DNA from: an uncultured Porphyromonadaceae bacterium
Lineage (GTDB): Bacteria; Bacteroidota; Bacteroidia; Bacteroidales; Muribaculaceae
DNA length: 15,701 bases
Reading direction: 5' to 3'
Assembly (NCBI GenBank): GCA_947166165.1
Contig: CAMVDK010000044.1
Coordinates: 1-15,701, forward strand
Both the position numbers and the translations under genes were made by a program. The notes beneath the pieces are model-generated. The model was not told where the DNA came from. It searched no databases and saw only the letters and a list, made by a program, of their open reading frames with translations. Positions 14,770 through 15,701 of the stretch are shown one piece after another; position 1 is the stretch's first letter, and every line of letters starts with the position of its first letter.

Positions 14770-14815
14770 AAGTGGTTGGAAAGTCAAGCAATGGCGAGAC
14801 ATTCCAACCACTTTT
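14770..14815 (+). terminator. Intrinsic terminator of the small transcription unit
   Basis: A perfect 12-bp stem, AAGTGGTTGGAA (14770-14781) with TTCCAACCACTT (14802-14813). The stem extends inward, after one A-A mismatch, by GTC/GAC (14783-14785 with 14798-14800). It is followed by TT and a T-rich stretch (CGTTTCTC). Confidence 0.75.
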
Positions 14816-14819
14816 CGTT

Positions 14820-15059
14820 TCTCATACAATTATTAACCGCGTCCACAGTGGCGCACAAATAACAAAAAAATGAAACTATTTATTGAATGGTGCACCATTG
14901 ATTATAAGCACCGGTTAAAGAGTTTGATTAATTCAACAATCAGATTGTGGAATTACCAAATTACACACATGGAGAGTTGCACACGATTTCCAATACCCCC
15001 CTCGCCACGAGACTAATAAGCGACTAGAATTATGAACGATAAAAATATAATACCAGATA
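14820..15059. other. AT-rich spacer before the regulator gene
   Basis: No gene is supported. A 48-codon frame (14870-15016) has no promoter or family match. The only structured site is a perfect 14-bp palindrome, AATGGTGCACCATT, at 14886-14899, about 160 bases before the regulator's start, which could be an operator or chance. No TAnnTTTG box was found. Confidence 0.5.
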
Positions 15060-15470
15060 ATGCCAGCAAACAAGAACGCGTTAATTCGCTACAAGACTAT
15101 AGACCGCTGCCTGAGGAACAGGTACCGTCGGTGGACCATCGACGACCTGGTCGAGGCTTGCTCCGACGCCCTCTACGAAATGGAGGGCATCGTGAAGGGG
15201 GTGTCGCTGCGCACCGTGCAGGGCGACCTCCAAATCATGCGCTCCGACAAGTTGGGCTACAACGCCCCCATTGAGGTGTACGACAAGATTTACTACCGTT
15301 ACGCCGACCCGGATTACTCCATCAGCAACACGCCGCTCAACGATGATGACTGCCACCTGCTGCTTCACGCCATCAAGTTGCTCAGCGGCGAAACAGCAAA
15401 CCTCGAAGATGTGAAGGAAATCCTTGCTCAAGTGAGAGAACGTCTCACCGTCCTTCTCACTCATGAATAG
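15060..15470 (+). CDS. Truncated WYL-family transcriptional regulator (N-terminal half only)
   Basis: 136 residues. The start MPANKNALIRYKTIDRCL, followed by RWTIDDLVEACSDALY and VSLRTVQGDLQIMRSDKLGYNAPI, is the N-terminal DNA-binding part (winged helix-turn-helix) of the WYL regulators common in Bacteroidota; YYRYADPDYSISNTPLNDDD is the linker that normally leads into the ligand-sensing region. Full proteins are around 300 residues, with a WYL domain after this point. Here the chain ends after about 45 more residues (helical, LLHAIKLLSGE and VKEILAQVRERL) and no WYL domain follows in any frame. A terminator directly after the stop suggests a settled gene, not a fresh break. It probably binds DNA; what it senses, if anything, is unclear. 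Confidence 0.75.
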   Translation: MPANKNALIRYKTIDRCLRNRYRRWTIDDLVEACSDALYEMEGIVKGVSLRTVQGDLQIMRSDKLGYNAPIEVYDKIYYRYADPDYSISNTPLNDDDCHLLLHAIKLLSGETANLEDVKEILAQVRERLTVLLTHE

Positions 15471-15472
15471 AT

Positions 15473-15512
15473 AATGCCCCGACTTTTTCGCGACTGTTAA
15501 AGCCGGGGCATT
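15473..15512 (+). terminator. Terminator after the WYL-type regulator
   Basis: A 9-bp stem, AATGCCCCG (15473-15481) with CGGGGCATT (15504-15512), starts two bases after the stop codon. The loop is 22 bases and the T-run after the stem is short. Confidence 0.6.
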
Positions 15513-15605
15513 TCTTCAAAAGGGCTTCTGAAGCGCTATTTTTCAAAAAAACAAAGAAAAAATGAAGATTATTTTGGAACGCAAAAAGGCTGCAGTCGAG
15601 GGTTA

Positions 15606-15613
15606 TACCTTTG
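15606..15613 (+). promoter_or_regulatory. Promoter -7 element near the right edge
   Basis: A perfect TACCTTTG. The transcript would start near 15620, 13 bases before the tRNA-like sequence at 15633. No -33 TTTG at the proper distance was seen. Confidence 0.55.
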
Positions 15614-15632
15614 CAGCGTCAATAGTAACAAC

Positions 15633-15701
15633 GGAGAATTACCCAAGTTGGTGAAGGGGACACACTGCAAAACTGCGTTTAAGCGAGCAAAGAACTGAGC
15701 A
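15633..15701 (+). tRNA. Possible class II tRNA-like sequence, cut by window end
   Basis: GGAGAAT could be the 5' acceptor strand. TA follows, then CCC (15642-15644), an 11-base loop with AGTTGGT, and GGG (15656-15658), which together read as a tRNA D-arm close to those of serine tRNAs. A CTGCAAA heptamer is in the place of an anticodon loop (anticodon GCA), but its flanks pair poorly, and the 3' half is outside the window. It may be a divergent or degenerate tRNA, or no tRNA at all. Confidence 0.25.

Noticed and set aside
14870..15016. 48-codon frame starting MKLFIEW
   Set aside because: No promoter or recognised family, and a palindrome lies within it. Chance length in AT-rich spacer is likely.
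1..15701. CRISPR array, rRNA genes, complete transposase or integrase
   Set aside because: No regularly spaced identical repeats with unique spacers, no rRNA-like sequence and no DDE or tyrosine recombinase motifs were seen in any frame. The only mobile-type sequence is the short non-coding element at 14292-14467.

Overview
The window looks like chromosomal DNA from a member of the Bacteroidales. Evidence: promoters of the Bacteroidota type (TAnnTTTG at the -7 position, mostly as TACCTTTG), the near absence of Shine-Dalgarno sequences, a DnaE with the charged insertion in its PHP domain that is usual in this phylum, HU-family proteins of Bacteroidota type, and a MPxNKNALIRYK-type WYL-family regulator. 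The genes are GC-rich and the spacers AT-rich, which would suit a Muribaculaceae- or Prevotellaceae-like genome. The family cannot be fixed from the sequence alone.

Layout. (1) Positions 1-4213, minus strand: dnaE (replicative polymerase alpha subunit) followed by trxA. (2) 4344-8073, plus strand: an accessory-looking block of secreted or membrane-anchored wall-type enzymes. It holds an N-acetylmuramoyl-L-alanine amidase, a transglutaminase-like cysteine protein, an AT-rich CHAP-like amidase with its own promoter, a second close copy of the amidase, a YiiX-type permuted NlpC/P60 protein and a small exported protein of unknown function, closed by a strong terminator. (3) 8198-9618: a small HU-family protein, then a composite protein with an HU-like head, a Pro/Ala-rich linker, one membrane helix and a LysM-like tail, which could tie DNA to the cell envelope. 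(4) 9619-9923: a non-coding spacer bounded by inverted copies of a repeat seen elsewhere in the window, with a 10-bp-phased AACAAC/GTTGTT array inside. (5) 9924-14030: gph-like HAD phosphatase, clpS, clpA and aat. The last three are an almost complete Leu/N-degron module: Aat adds Leu or Phe to N-termini, ClpS recognises them, ClpA unfolds the protein. ClpP itself is not in the window.

(6) 14031-15701: a gene-poor, AT-rich tail. It holds a 176-bp MITE-like element with perfect 19-bp terminal inverted repeats and an ATAA target duplication, inserted at the edge of a perfect operator-like palindrome. Next comes a short transcription unit with a near-consensus promoter, a possible 57-aa ORF and a strong terminator hairpin. 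Then follows a regulator that has the N-terminal half of WYL proteins but no WYL domain. The window ends in a promoter followed by a cut-off tRNA-like sequence.

The most interesting points are the wall-hydrolase block with its duplicated amidase and foreign-looking CHAP gene, the HU-TM-LysM protein next to a phased repeat array, and the MITE with its interrupted palindrome. Functions are read from motifs only; no database search was possible.
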